The position numbers and the translations under genes were made by a program. From Adiantum capillus-veneris (lineage: Eukaryota > Streptophyta > Polypodiopsida > Polypodiales > Pteridaceae), in the NCBI GenBank assembly GCA_014529385.2, contig CM043952.1, forward strand, positions 64,690,370 to 64,754,369: a DNA stretch of 64,000 nucleotides, written 5' to 3'. Numbering within the stretch: position 1 is the first letter of the stretch; every line of letters begins with the position of its first letter. Shown here piece after piece: positions 31,814 to 43,960 of the stretch. The notes beneath the pieces were generated by a model. The model saw only the letters and a program-made list of their open reading frames with translations. It made no database searches and had not been told where the DNA came from.

Positions 31814-34177
31814 TGATAGCCGTTTTTCGGCTCTTTGTAATTGCCACAGTGAGTTACCTCACCCTACCAAAATCACCCAAACACTGTGGCTATCCCTACC
31901 ATTTCACTGTACATAGGCGTGCGTGAGTCACGGGACTTTTCCCATATCTCCTTCTGAAAAAAACCCTCAATTAGCTAGTCATTGGGCTAGTTGAGCCAAA
32001 AAAATAAAAAATAAAAAATATTATGGCCCATGCGTATGTAAATATTTCTTTGTATATAGGGCCTAAATAAAAGATTTTTTCATAATTATTTTGGTATTTA
32101 TTTAAATATTTCTACCTAGGTGTGTGTTATTTATGCTCTACATTGCCTCACCATTACCACAATTTTTCTTACCATTTTTCATACTCTTTATTCCATATAG
32201 AAATATTTTCATGTAAGCTTCTCTTATATTTGGTGTAACTCCACCCCAACAAAAATCCAAAAAAACTAGTTTTATTTATGTGTATATTTTTTCACTATTG
32301 TGATTTTTCCCTTCCTACATCTATTTTGTTTTTTTCTAAAAAATTAGAACACCAAAAATATTTATCTTTTTATGGTAGCCTCATAATGAGAGAGATTTCT
32401 TTTGACCCCTTTATATTTTTCCACTTATATTATTTATATTTGACATGTACATATTTTTTAGACCCCTCAATATTTGATTTTCTTAGTTGTACTATTCACT
32501 TATATCATATCTCAACAATATCTTCAATTATAGACCTACCAAATAAGGTCAAGGGTAGGTGGCATGCATACATGCACTATGGAGGGCTCACTCTTGGAGG
32601 TATTCAAAAGAATCATCCAAAGAAGGACCCCACAAGGACCTTGTGCAGTGGAAAAAAACGGTCGGTTTTGCTGAATTTTTAAAGTTCACTTGCTCTCCGA
32701 ATTTGGAAAGGTGATACAAAAAAAGTTGTAGCTCGTGGGCTGAACTTTTGCCTCAAATTTTTTCATATTTTTTTGAGCTACGAGCTGTGAGCTATGATTT
32801 TATTAGTGGACCCCAGTTTTCCCATGCTATGCAGCCACACTCTCTCTTCCACTTTATCATTTTCCTCTTTCACACACACTTCTCCACTCATCATCCCCAC
32901 CTCTCTCACCACTCCTCTCTGCACCCTACTCACCTTCTCCTCAACCTTGAAGAATAAGAGAAACCATGGTGAACTCATACCTCCCACACACAATTCCATT
33001 CCAAAATTGACCACCTAGTCTCATTTTTCCTCCTCCAATTTACCCATATCTATCAAAAAAACCACAAAATTCAGCCTCTTCTCTTAAAAGACAGCATCAT
33101 GGTGGTTGATTACTCAGCTTCAATTACCTTGTCTCTCAAGGAAGGTCAAGAGTGGAGAAAAAATGTACCGTCAAAGCTAGTGGACCGTCAACAAGCGTCA
33201 AAATTGGCCCTACTCAAGACACTTGGAGCATCAACCTTGTAAGAAATCCACCTTTTCTTACCTCTTAAGAGTTTTTCTTCCTTATTTGTATCCTACATGG
33301 ATACTCCCATTGTAAATATCCAATTCCATTTGTAAATTAATACTAACTCTACTAACACTAACCCACTATGAAAAGTCCTATCACCTCCATTTCTCTCCTC
33401 TCTCTTTCCCCACCAACTTCTTGATAATTCCAAGCAAAAGAAATTAGATAAATTGCTGAAAATCTAACCCAACCATGGTTAGAGGAGTAACCCTAGCCTT
33501 CAAAATTGCTATAAAAGGAGGGTGTAGCTAGCACAAAAGGGGGGAGCCATAAGCAAGAGCACTATGCTATAGCTTGAGAAGCCAAGCTCAACCTCTCTAG
33601 AAGGAGCTCTTGAGTGGAAGCTCATTGTCTTATGCATGTGCATGTGTTGTAATAGGGGATTAGCAAGGGAACTCTATGCCATTGTAAGAGAGAGAGTGAT
33701 CATTCAATTGAGAGTAGGAAATCTATCATTTCTCCTACTAGTGTAAGCCCAACATTTGCTGAATCAAGGAGGGTGGATTTGGACTAAGCTTGGATACTTT
33801 GTCTCCCTTCCCACGTGAAGTAATGGACAACAATGATGCGTAAGTGTCTTGGTGTTTTTTTGTTAAGTTCTTGATAGCTTGTCTCTGGTGTTGTCATCAA
33901 TCTAGCCATAAATCCCACATACTGTAAGAGGGCGACAGGGTGGAGAGGACTCCCCTGGCCTTAAGACAGTGATTGGGGTGGCTTTTCTTGTGATGTGTTG
34001 TGGTGAAATTTACGCAAGCTATGTTGAACAAATACTAATCTCACTTTGATTTGTCATGACAGATTTGTAAGAAGGTATTAATGCAACAAGCACCCCCTCC
34101 CCCTTCTCTCTCTTCTTACATATATATTGTGTTTTTGCTTGATCATTGCCGATACGTTTCAAAGCAGCCCGAGCACT

Positions 34178-34250
<73 letters not shown>

Positions 34251-34508
34251 TTTTAGTGTGTGAGAGTGTTCCATTGGTGTTAGGGTTAGTGTAAATTCCT
34301 TGCTTGTTTGTGGGTTGCTCTAACGATTCTCCTCTTTTGCGTCCTAGTTCGCTCTTAAACTAGGTGGTGCCCCTTGTGTAGTTGGGATTTGGCTGTGGGT
34401 TTGTTGTTTTGGTTTGTGTTGTGTTGTGCCCCAGCCCCATTGAGCAGCACGGGAGCCTTGAAGGGTGTCTAGAGGTTCTCTTCTTGTTGCCCGCCCCGGA
34501 CCGCCTCA
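31814..34508 (+). repeat. LTR2 of element E (2695 bp), shared by both units
   Basis: It starts TGATAGCCGTTTTTCGGCTC and ends CGCCCCGGACCGCCTCA. It serves as 3' LTR of internal 1 and 5' LTR of internal 2. TATA box at 33510; interrupted CT run at 34181-34247. It carries private variants, for example a two-base loss at GCTCTACATT (about 32138) and ATCATATCTC (about 32508). Confidence 0.92.
33510..33516 (+). promoter_or_regulatory. TATA box of LTR2
   Basis: TATAAAA in the same context as in LTR1 and LTR3. Confidence 0.65.
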
Positions 34509-34511
34509 AAT

Positions 34512-34524
34512 TGGTGCCCCCACT
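34512..34524 (+). other. Primer-binding site of internal 2
   Basis: TGGTGCCCCCACT, identical to the site after LTR1, with the same three-base spacer from the LTR end. Confidence 0.6.
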
Positions 34525-35117
34525 GAGGACAGGCTTGTGTATGTTCTTAAGTCGCAGCCTTTAGCATAATCAAGTAGCTTGCATGAATCACGAAGAATTT
34601 GTATGATCCCTCATTCCCATTGCAAGGCAAAAGGTACACATAATTGTTAGTACTAAGTTGCAATTTCAACGTGTAATTCGTAGAATTTTAGGTCCTCTTA
34701 GGTTGGCCGAGATAAACGCTTCAGTAAATCCTTTTATTTTGCCTCTCATTAGGTACGACCTTAGTTTGGACGTCTATATTTTTGTTTTGTTTTAAGCATT
34801 AGGTCATGCATAGACCATGGATAATGGCCCAGAATAGAGGTTTTCCCTTCCATTTCACTCCACACATTAGAATAAACATTGCAATTAGTAGAAAATCCAT
34901 TTTCAACAACGTATGGTGTTCATGTTTGGTGCCCAAAGAGTAGGAGAAATTCTCGCATCACCAAAACCCTGTCATCCTACCTCTTATTGATTATCATAGG
35001 TCGTTTGATGTGAATATCTTTATTTTGTTGTAGAATAGATTGCAAGCTAGAAACATTATTGTGTAAATCTTTTTAAGAAAGAAAAACAAAAACGGGTGTC
35101 ACTTTGAAATCAATTCA

Positions 35118-38100
35118 ATGGAAAGCCAACGCCAAATGTCTGGGTATCCTCTTTTCTTTGGAGAGCCTGGAGAGGATGCAGAATTATTTTTAGCGAATTT
35201 CAAGATGTCTTGCCGTATCAAGAGGATAATAACTGATCAAGAACGTGTAGAAATGTTTGAGGTGGTCCTTAGGAAAGATGCTAGCACTTGGTTTGACTCT
35301 TTGCCTGAGGAAGTTAAGGGAATTACACAGAAGTTTTGAATCGTTTTAAGAGATACTTCTTTGATCCCCAAAACACTCAAAACTATGGCAAGACATTGTT
35401 TCTCATAAGCAAAAAGACTTAGATGACTACTACTTGTACAAGCAAGAGTTTTACGTCTTTGGGCTCTATGGATACGAAATGTTGCTAACCCTGGTGATGG
35501 TGCAGAATTTCTAAAGAAGGAGAGGTTCATAGCCGGACTCTTTCCTGACCTTAAGGTAAAAGTTGAGGCGGGTGCACCTGCTACCTTTGATGCAGCTGAA
35601 ACTAGGGCTGCTGAGAAATATAGGAAACTCAAGTGCTTAAGGGGAGAGGTTCCAATAGAAGGTCTTAGACCCAAAGGTAAGTCACAAGCATCAACATCGA
35701 GGGAGCTTCCTGAGGTAACGGCGGAAGTAATTGAGAAGTTAAACGAATCTTTAAGCAGCCTGTCAATTCACCTTGCACAAGCTGTAGGTCCAAAGGGACA
35801 AGCAAAGAAGTCTGAAGAGCGAGATCCACGACCTAGGAGAGTCTTGCAATGTTGGAATTGCGGAGAGTCTGGACATGGGATGTATAATTGTCCTTGGCCC
35901 CGTGGGGAGCCAGGGAGACCTAACTTGAATTACCCAGTGATGAATGCAGGAGAAGGAGCTGGTCAACAACCAAGGCTTCTACAAAGGCCAAATGGACCAA
36001 GACCACCTCCACAAGGGGTAGAAGGAGTTCCACCTTTGCCAGATCCAAATGTGCATGTGGTAGAGGTGACAAACTCAAATGAGGTTGACATGGAAGCAAA
36101 TGGCATTAAGCGTGGCCGAGGAAAAGGTAAAGAGAAAGAGGGTGTCCCATCACAGAGTGACCATGGACAAGGCAAGAAGGCAAAGGAGACCAAGGAAGCT
36201 AAGAGGACTCGACGTCGTATCAATCTCCAAGACTTCCCTCTTGGACATGGTATGGCTCCATACAACCTGTTGGAAGACATGCGAGGTAAGGGTCCTGATA
36301 TCTCATGGCCTCAGTTTCTTGCATTATGCCCACAAGTTAGGAGGGATTTAACAAAGGCAGTTAGCACTAGGAGAAAGGTAAAAGAGAGAGTTGCCTGTTG
36401 TAAAAATTGCACATGCTGAAATGAATGAGGAATTACACCTGTGCTAGATTGTTACATAAAGGAAGATTGGTTAGGAAAGGTCTAGTGGATGGGGGTGCAC
36501 AAATTTGCATCATGACAGAAGGGCTCATGCAAAGACTAGGCATGCACATCCATGAGACACCTGAAATCAAAGTGAAAATGGCAAACAATAGCAAGGCTAG
36601 GTGCGTAGGCATTTGTAAAAATGTTTTTGTGGAGGCCTTTGGCATTAAGAAGGCAGTGGATTTCTATGTCATGTCTACCAAGGGAATGGTTACCCATTTA
36701 TCCTAGGAAGACCATGGCTAATGAAAATGCGAGCTTTGCAGTATTGGGAGAGTGGAAAGCTAATTTGCAGGAATGACAATCACAAGAAGGTTGTCTTTGA
36801 CATGAAGGAGCAACGCCAAGAGGAGCTCCATGAAGAATCATCTCGAAGTGAGACGGAAGAAGATTGGACTGAAAACATTCAGAAGAAGAAAGTAGCCGGC
36901 AGCATTACTGAAGAGGAGTCCTCCATTGAAGTCATGGGGGTAAGGTTTAAGCCAAACAACAGGGAGACCTCTTCTCGAGGTTTGGAAGAGGTAGGTTCCC
37001 AAGAGAACCAAAAGGTGGAAGATGAAGGAATGTTAGAAGGTATGTTGTCTACAACACTTACAAAGGATGAAAGAGAGGAGTTCAAATGTGTGCTAAGGAA
37101 ATTCCGAGGCTTTTTGCTAAAAAGACTACACCGATGTGCGTGGAGTAGATGTTGTTCAACACAAGATTGAGTTGAAGCCAGAGGCCACACCTAAGGCTCA
37201 AAAGCTACGAAGGCTAGGAGTCATTAAGGAGCAGGCTCTACTCAAGGAGGTAATAAAGCTTCTAGCATCTGGTTTCATTTATCCAGTGGAGAATTCAGAG
37301 TGGGTCTCTCCCGTTGTTGTCACTCCTAAGAAAACGGCAAGTGGAGGGTGTGTGTGGATTATCGTCCACTTAATGAGGCAGCAAAAAGAGATCACTTTCC
37401 CCTCCCATTTCAGGATGAGATACTAAATGAAGTAGCTGGTCATGAGAAGTACACTGTGTGTGATGGCTACTCGGGTTACTTTCAAATAGGTATCGCATTG
37501 GAGGAGGATCAATTGAAAACAACCTTTATCACTCCTTGGGGTTGGTTGTTATGCTTTTAGAGTCATGCCATTTGGCCTGACAAATGCTCCTGCAACTTTC
37601 CAACGCTTCATGAACATGGTGTTTCAAGCATTCTTTGGAAAGTCCATTAGGGTTTTTATTGATGATTTTTGCATTTATAGCTTCAAAATCATTGCATCTA
37701 CAAAGGGTAGAAGAAGGTTTAAAGAAGCTCTATGACATGGGAGGTCAACTCAACCCGAAAGTGTCACATAGCTGAGGATGAAGTGATCTTGCTTGGTCAC
37801 AAGGTTTCCTGTAAAGGCATTCAGGTGGATCCTTCAAAGGCAAAGGCTCTTATTGAGCTCCCCTCACCCAGAATCTCAAAGAGGTCATATCATTCATTCA
37901 AAAAGTGAAGTATATGTCACGCTTTATTCACTTAGCTTCGGAGTGCTTCCTCCTTTGCAAAAGTTGACACAACAAGTAGAATTTGCATGGTCTGATGAGC
38001 TTGAAGAGTATTTTTGTAACATTAAAGTCATTTTGTCAGAGCTACCAACACTCATGCCTCCTTGTTGGGAGTACACATTCTTTGTTAGCTCTAGTGTTGG

Positions 38101-40401
38101 AAGGAAACAATTGGTGCTGTGTTGCTACAACAAGATCCCCACAGTACAAGGATGCGGACCCCATCTACTTTGCTAGTAGGGTCATGAATGCTTTGGAGAG
38201 AGACTACACAGAAGCAGAACTCATGATGCTTTTCTCTCATGTTTTTGCGGTGAGAAAGTTTAGATCCTACCTGCTACCAAAACCTTTTGTAATTCTCACT
38301 GCAGAGAATTTGTTCCCTTGGGTGTCATCTCAAATGAATCTTAGTACTAGGATCTCAAAGTGGATTATGGAGTTGCAAGAGTTTCAATACTCTTTCAAGG
38401 TAGAAGATAGTGTGCGTGCACAATTGGTAGGGATTTCTCACTTATAGGGTGCATGAAAAGGAGATTAAGGTGCCTGAAGTAAAGACCCTACCATTACCAC
38501 CACCAAAAGTATTCCTAATGCTTTTACCTTGTTCTTTGATGGAGCTTTTCGTCGAGCCACAGGAAAAGCAGGGGGAGGGCTAGTGTTGCTCAACCCAAGT
38601 GGAGAGGTGGTCATGAAAGAGAACTTCAATCTACCAAGTTCAGCTAGCAACAATGAAGCAGATTACGACACACTAATTCATGGTTTGAAGATGTGCATTG
38701 GGCCAAGGGATACACGCCTCATGGTAAAGGGAGATGCACTTCTCATTGTTAAACAGATTTTAGGTATTTGGGCATGCAAGAATGAAAGCTTACGGACAAA
38801 AGTTCATGCCATTCGTAGATTGTTTAATCAATTGAAGAAGTGCAACTATATCATATTCCTAGGAAACAGAATGAAGATGCCGATTTACTTGCACAGCAAG
38901 TAGTTACATGTGGTTGAGAAAGAAGTGCAGGTCATCATGGTGGCAGCAACTGTCAAGCACCGAGATACAGGGATTGGAGTCATTGACTCCCTTATTAGCT
39001 ACATTTTGGAGGGCGAGTTTCCACAAGACTTCACGAAGGCTCAGAGAGGAGACTCATGAAGAAGGCAAGCGCATATCTCTTCCTAGAAGGCTCCCTCTAT
39101 CAAAGAGGGAGGGATCAAGTATGCAGAAGAGTACCAACTATTGAGGAAATTCCATCCATTCCAAAAGGTTTGCATGAAGAAGCATGTGGTGGTCATTTTG
39201 CCCAAGAATTAACTATGAAGAAGATTTTGCTTGCGGGGTATGTTTGGCCAAGTCTGCATGTGGATGTCCAACATTGGTGTATAAAGTTGTCACAATTGTC
39301 AGGTAAATGGGATAGAAGATTGGTTTATGGTCCAAGGCAAATCGTGCTTGCAAATGAACTGTTTGAAAAGTGGGGCATTGATGCTATGGGTCCTCTGCCT
39401 AGGACAAAAAATGGTAAAACTCTACATTCTAGTGGCTGTAGACTATATGACTAGGTGGGTGGAAGCACAAAGTGTGGCAAAGGTAAATGAGAAGACAGTG
39501 AGCAAATTCGTCTACACTCACATTTGTTGTAGATTTGGCACACCTTGGGAGATTGTTTCTGATAATGGTCCAGGGTTTAGAAAGGGATTGCTCACAGAAG
39601 TCTGTGAAGAACTTCACATTCTACATCGTCACAGTACACCCTACTATCCCCAATCAAATGGTTTGGTAGAAAAAGCACTAATGGTGTCATTGCAGGCATC
39701 ATTAGAAAGATGGTGAAAAACAAGACAAAGTGGTGGGATGACTTCTTGGATGGTGCCTTGTGGGCATATCGAACCACATATAGGGAAGCCACGGAGTTCA
39801 CACCATTTCACTTGGTCTATGGTCAAGAGGCTTTGCAGCCTATCGAGCTCAACATTTCCAACAATGCGACTCTGGCAAAGGAGCACAAGATGATCAAGAG
39901 GTATGGATGGATCGACTGCTTACCATAGCTGAGCTTGAGTGGAAAAGAGAAGCAGCATACGAGTGCTATAAGAGGAAAGCCACACAGACATAGGAGAAAG
40001 CTTGACAAGAAACTGAAGGACAAAGGCATCAATGAAGGAGATCTTGTGCTAAGGTATGACAATCGACTCGATAATCGTTTTGATGCCAAATTTGAAACAA
40101 GATGGCAAGGGCCATACATAGTCAAGAAGGCTTTCAATTCAAGTTACTATCAGCTTATGGACTTGAATGGTAAAGAGCACTCCAGGAAAGTAAAACGGGT
40201 ATCGCTTGAAGCACTATTTGAGTCGCATTCTACCAAAGGATCTACCAAAGATCTGTCAAAAGGCCACTGTCTCATGTAAGTATTGTTACATGAAGCATGA
40301 GTGTAACTCTAGCCAAAATTCTGAGGGGCCAAACAATTAAAGATCTCGTCAGGGACTCTGAAGCACTCTCTTTGGAAAAGATGCTCTATGATGGTACATG
40401 A
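35118..40401 (+). pseudogene. Gag-pol of element E, copy 2, broken by many indels
   Basis: The same polyprotein as copy 1: gag from ATG 35118, zinc knuckle near 35850-35891, protease VDGGAQICIM near 36487, RT, both RNase H domains (second from about 38529) and integrase (HSTPYYPQSNGLVEKA near 39632). It is cut into at least twelve open pieces, for example 35118-35339, 35844-36419, 36425-36706, 37983-38447 and 39327-39716. Breaks are nearly all one- to four-base insertions or deletions in short homopolymers or repeats relative to copy 1, with few substitutions. One disrupts the integrase zinc domain (HWC then a shifted frame). Either this copy is decaying by indels or the sequence is not fully polished. 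Confidence 0.88.
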
Positions 40402-40415
40402 ATATACCATCATCC

Positions 40416-40425
40416 AGGGGGAGGG
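40416..40425 (+). other. Polypurine tract of internal 2
   Basis: AGGGGGAGGG followed by CTAA and LTR3, as in internal 1. Confidence 0.75.
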
Positions 40426-40429
40426 CTAA

Positions 40430-42806
40430 TGATAGCCGTTTTTCGGCTCTTTGTAATTGCACAGTGAGTTACTCACCCTACCAAAATCACCCAAAACACT
40501 GTGGCTATCCCTACCATTTCACTGTACATAGGCGTGCGTGAGTCACGGGACTTTTCCCATATCTCTTACTGAAATAAAAAACCCTCAATTAGCTAGCCAT
40601 TGGGCTAGTTGAGCAAAAATATAAAAAAAATATAGTATTTATGGCCCATGCGTATGTAAATATTTCTTTGTATATAGGGCCTAAAATAAAAGATTTTTTC
40701 ATAATTATTTTGGTATTTATTTAAATATTTCTACCTAGGTGTGTGTTATTTATGCTCTGTACATTGCCTCACCATTACCACATTTTTTCTTACCATTTTT
40801 CATACTCTGTATTCCATATAGAAATATTTTCATGTAAGCTTCTCTTATATTTGGTGTAACTCCACCCCAACAAAAATCCAAAAAAACTAGTTTTATTTAT
40901 GTGTATATTTTTTCACTATTGTGATTTTTCCCTTCCTACATCTATTTTGTTTTTTTTCTAAAAAAATTAGAACACCAAAAATATTTATCTTTTTATGGTA
41001 GCCTCATAATGAGAGAGATTTCTTTTGACCCCTTTATATTTTTTCCACTTATTTTATTTATATTTGACATGTAACATATTTTTTTAAACCCCTCAATATT
41101 TGATTTTCTTAGTTGTACTATTCACTTATATCATGATCTCAACAATATCTTCAATTATAGACCTACCAAATAAGGTCAAGGGTAGTGGCATGCATACATG
41201 CACTATGGAGGGCTCACTCTTGGAGGTATTCAAAAGAATCATCCAAAGAAGGACCCCACAAGGACCTTGTGCAGTGGGAAAAAAACGGTCGGTTTTGCTG
41301 AATTTTTAAAGTTCACTTGCTCTCCGAATTTGGAAAGGTGATACAAATAAAAGTTGTAGCTCGTGGTTGGACTTTTGCCTCAAATTTTTTCATATTTTTT
41401 TGAGCTACGAGCTGTGAGCTATGATTTTATTAGTGGACCCCAGTTTTCCCATGCTATGCAGCCACACTCTCTCTTCCACTTTATCATTTTCCTCTTTCAC
41501 ACACACTTCTCCACTCATCATCCCCACCTCTCTCACCACTCCTCTCTGCACCCTACTCACCTTTTCCTCAACCTTGAAGAATAAGAGAAACCATGGTGAA
41601 CTCATACCTCCCACACACAATTCCATTCCAAAATTGACCACCTAGTCTCATTTTTCCTCCTCCAATTTACCCATATCTATCAAAAAAACCACAAAATTCA
41701 GCCTCTTCTCTTAAAAGACAGCATCGTGGTGGTTGATTACTCAGCTTCAATTACCTTGTCTCTCAAGGAAGGTCAAGAGTGGAGAAAAAATGTACTGTCA
41801 AAGCTAGTGGACCGTCAACAAGCGTCAAAATTGGCCCTACTCAAGACACTTGGAGCATCAACCTTGTAAGAAATCCACCTTTTCTTACCTCTTAAGAGTT
41901 TTTCTTCCTTATTTGTATCCTACATGGATACTCCCATTGTAAATATCCAATTCCATTTGTAAATTAATACTAACTCTACTAACACTAACCCACTATGAAA
42001 AGTCCTATCACCTCCATTTCTCTCCTCTCTCTTTCCCCACCAACTTCTTGATAATTCCAAGCAAAAGAAATTAGATAAATTGCTGAAAATCTAACCCAAC
42101 CATGGTTAGAGGAGTAACCCTAGCCTTCAAAATTGCTATAAAAGGAGGGTGTAGCTAGCACAAAAAGGGGGGAGCCATAAGCAAGAGCACTATGCTATAG
42201 CTTGAGAAGCCAAGCTCAACCTCTCTAGAAGGAGCTCTTGAGTGGAAGCTCATTGTCTTATGCATGTGAATGTGTTGTAATAGGAGATTAGCAAGGGAAC
42301 TCTATGCCATTGTAAGAGAGAGAGTGATCACTCAATTGAGAGTAGGAAATCTATCATTTCTCCTACTAGTGTAAGCTCAACATTTTCTGAATCAAGGAGG
42401 GTGGATTTGGACTAAGCTTGGATACTTTGTCTCTCTTCCCACGTGAAGTAATGGACAACAATGATGTGTAAGTGTCTTGGTGTTTTTTTTTTGTTAAGTT
42501 CTTGATAGCTTGTCTCTAGTGTTGTCATCAATTTAGCCATAAATCCCACATACTGTAAGAGGGCGACAGGGTGGAGAGGACTCCCCTGGCCTTAAGACAG
42601 TGAGTGGGGTGGCTTTTCTTGTGATGTGTTGTGGTGTAATTTACTCAAGCTATGATGAACAAATACTAATATCACTTTGATTGGTCATGACAGATTTGTA
42701 AGAAGGTATTAGTGCAACAAACACCCCCTCCCCCTTCTCTCTCTTTCTTACATATATAATTGTGTTTGCTTGATCATTGCCGATACGTTTCAAAGCAGCC
42801 CGAGCA

Positions 42807-42900
<94 letters not shown>

Positions 42901-43159
42901 TTTTAGTGTGTGAGAGTGTTCCATTGGTGTTAGGGTTAGTGTAAATTCCTTGCTTGTTTGTGGGTTGCTCTAACGATTCTCCTCTTTTGCGTCCTAGTTC
43001 GCTCTTAAACTAGGTGGTGCCCCTTGTGTAGTTGGGATTTGGCTGTGGGTTTGTTGTTTTGGTTTGTGTTGTGTTGTGCCCCAGCCCCATTGAGCAGCAC
43101 GGGAGCCTTGAAGGGTGTCTAGAGGTTGCTCTTCTTGTTGCCCGCCCCGGACCGCCTCA
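40430..43159 (+). repeat. LTR3 of element E (2730 bp)
   Basis: It starts TGATAGCCGTTTTTCGGCTC and ends CCGCCTCA next to the right target copy. TATA box at 42137; CT run of about 88 bases at 42809-42897, the longest of the three. It has private variants, for example TGCATGTGAATGTG near 42262 and GTGAGTGGGG near 42600. Confidence 0.92.
42137..42143 (+). promoter_or_regulatory. TATA box of LTR3
   Basis: TATAAAA in the same context as in the other LTRs. Transcripts from here would read into G3 and unassigned flanking sequence. Confidence 0.6.
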
Positions 43160-43163
43160 GTAT
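43160..43163 (+). repeat. Target-site duplication of element E, right copy
   Basis: GTAT immediately after LTR3 matches the bases before LTR1. Confidence 0.8.
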
Positions 43164-43960
43164 ATGAGCATTGTCTGCTTGGCTTAGCATTAGGCCTAAC
43201 GGGAATTGTGTGGTAACAAATCGCAGGGTCAATCTCCTTCAAGTCCTTATAAGACCAAGCCCATAAATCCTTATACTCCTTGAGCGCCTTAATCAATAAC
43301 TCTTCTTCATCATGAGATAAATCATTAGCAATATATGCCAGCTTGAACTCCTCACTTAGCTCTACTAAATCTCTCTTTTTAGCATCATCAGGTCCATTGT
43401 AAGATTTTTATGGCTATGTCTTCCCCTAATGGGTTGCTCAACAATAATCTTGCAGTCCTGAATAGTGTACTTTTTTTAATGGGAGGATACATTTATTCCA
43501 CTCTTATCTTACTTGTTTACATTCTCAATTTCCATCTCCATCATCCACGCCACTTTCAAGGTCTATTTCAACTTGCTATATTAATTTCTTTGCTCAACTT
43601 TTGTCCATCGAGGCTCAGCAAAGTCATCAACTATCTTAGACTTTGGAGGTCCAGGAACCTTTTTCTTTTTTCTCTTTGAAATATTATTTTGAGGAAGTGT
43701 AGACAATTTTCCTAACACCTTGTCCTTTATGCAATTGTAGGCTCGTACAAGCATCAACAAATAAGACATTTTTCCTTCTACACATGGCATTGGGTTTCTT
43801 CTCATTCCTCTTTTAACTTTTTTGTCCTTGTATCACTGTTGTCATCGGGGTCTTTGATTTGGAAAATCAATATTTCTCAAACATTGTTTCAGGCTCACTT
43901 TCTTGACCCTTTGATCCCTCATGGTCTGTCATAAAATCTAATATCTAACCAACCCAAATG
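43160..43960 (-). pseudogene. Gypsy pre-RT and first part of RT (G3, fragment a, right side)
   Basis: The minus strand reads a Lys-rich pre-RT segment (open frame 43805-43581, with KRKKKKVPGPPKSKIVDDFA) and, from about 43385, KKRDLVELSEEFKLAYIAND. It continues ALKEYKDLWAWSYKDLKEID, then AICYHTIPVRPNAKPSRQ, and stops at the LTR3 border. This is the classic gypsy RT entry (FAWSYxDMxGIDPxIxxHxIxxxPxAKPxRQ). Its continuation lies 20 kb away at 23206 downward, across element E. The frame is intact across the reunited target site apart from a stop just after it. Confidence 0.8.

Larger units (their letters stand above)
23207..43159 (+). mobile_element. Three-LTR Tat-like Ty3/gypsy array (element E)
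   Basis: The order is LTR1, internal 1, LTR2, internal 2, LTR3, all on the plus strand. LTRs begin TGATAGCC and end CCGCCTCA. One target duplication flanks the whole array rather than each unit, so the structure behaves as a single insertion carrying a duplicated unit, or as one insertion later enlarged by unequal exchange. The internal region encodes gag, a CCHC zinc knuckle, aspartic protease, RT, RNase H, a second RNase H, and integrase with a GPY/F-like C-terminal part and no chromodomain. A second RNase H between the first and integrase is the signature of the Tat branch of plant gypsy elements. The array sits inside the RT of the older minus-strand element G3. Confidence 0.9.
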
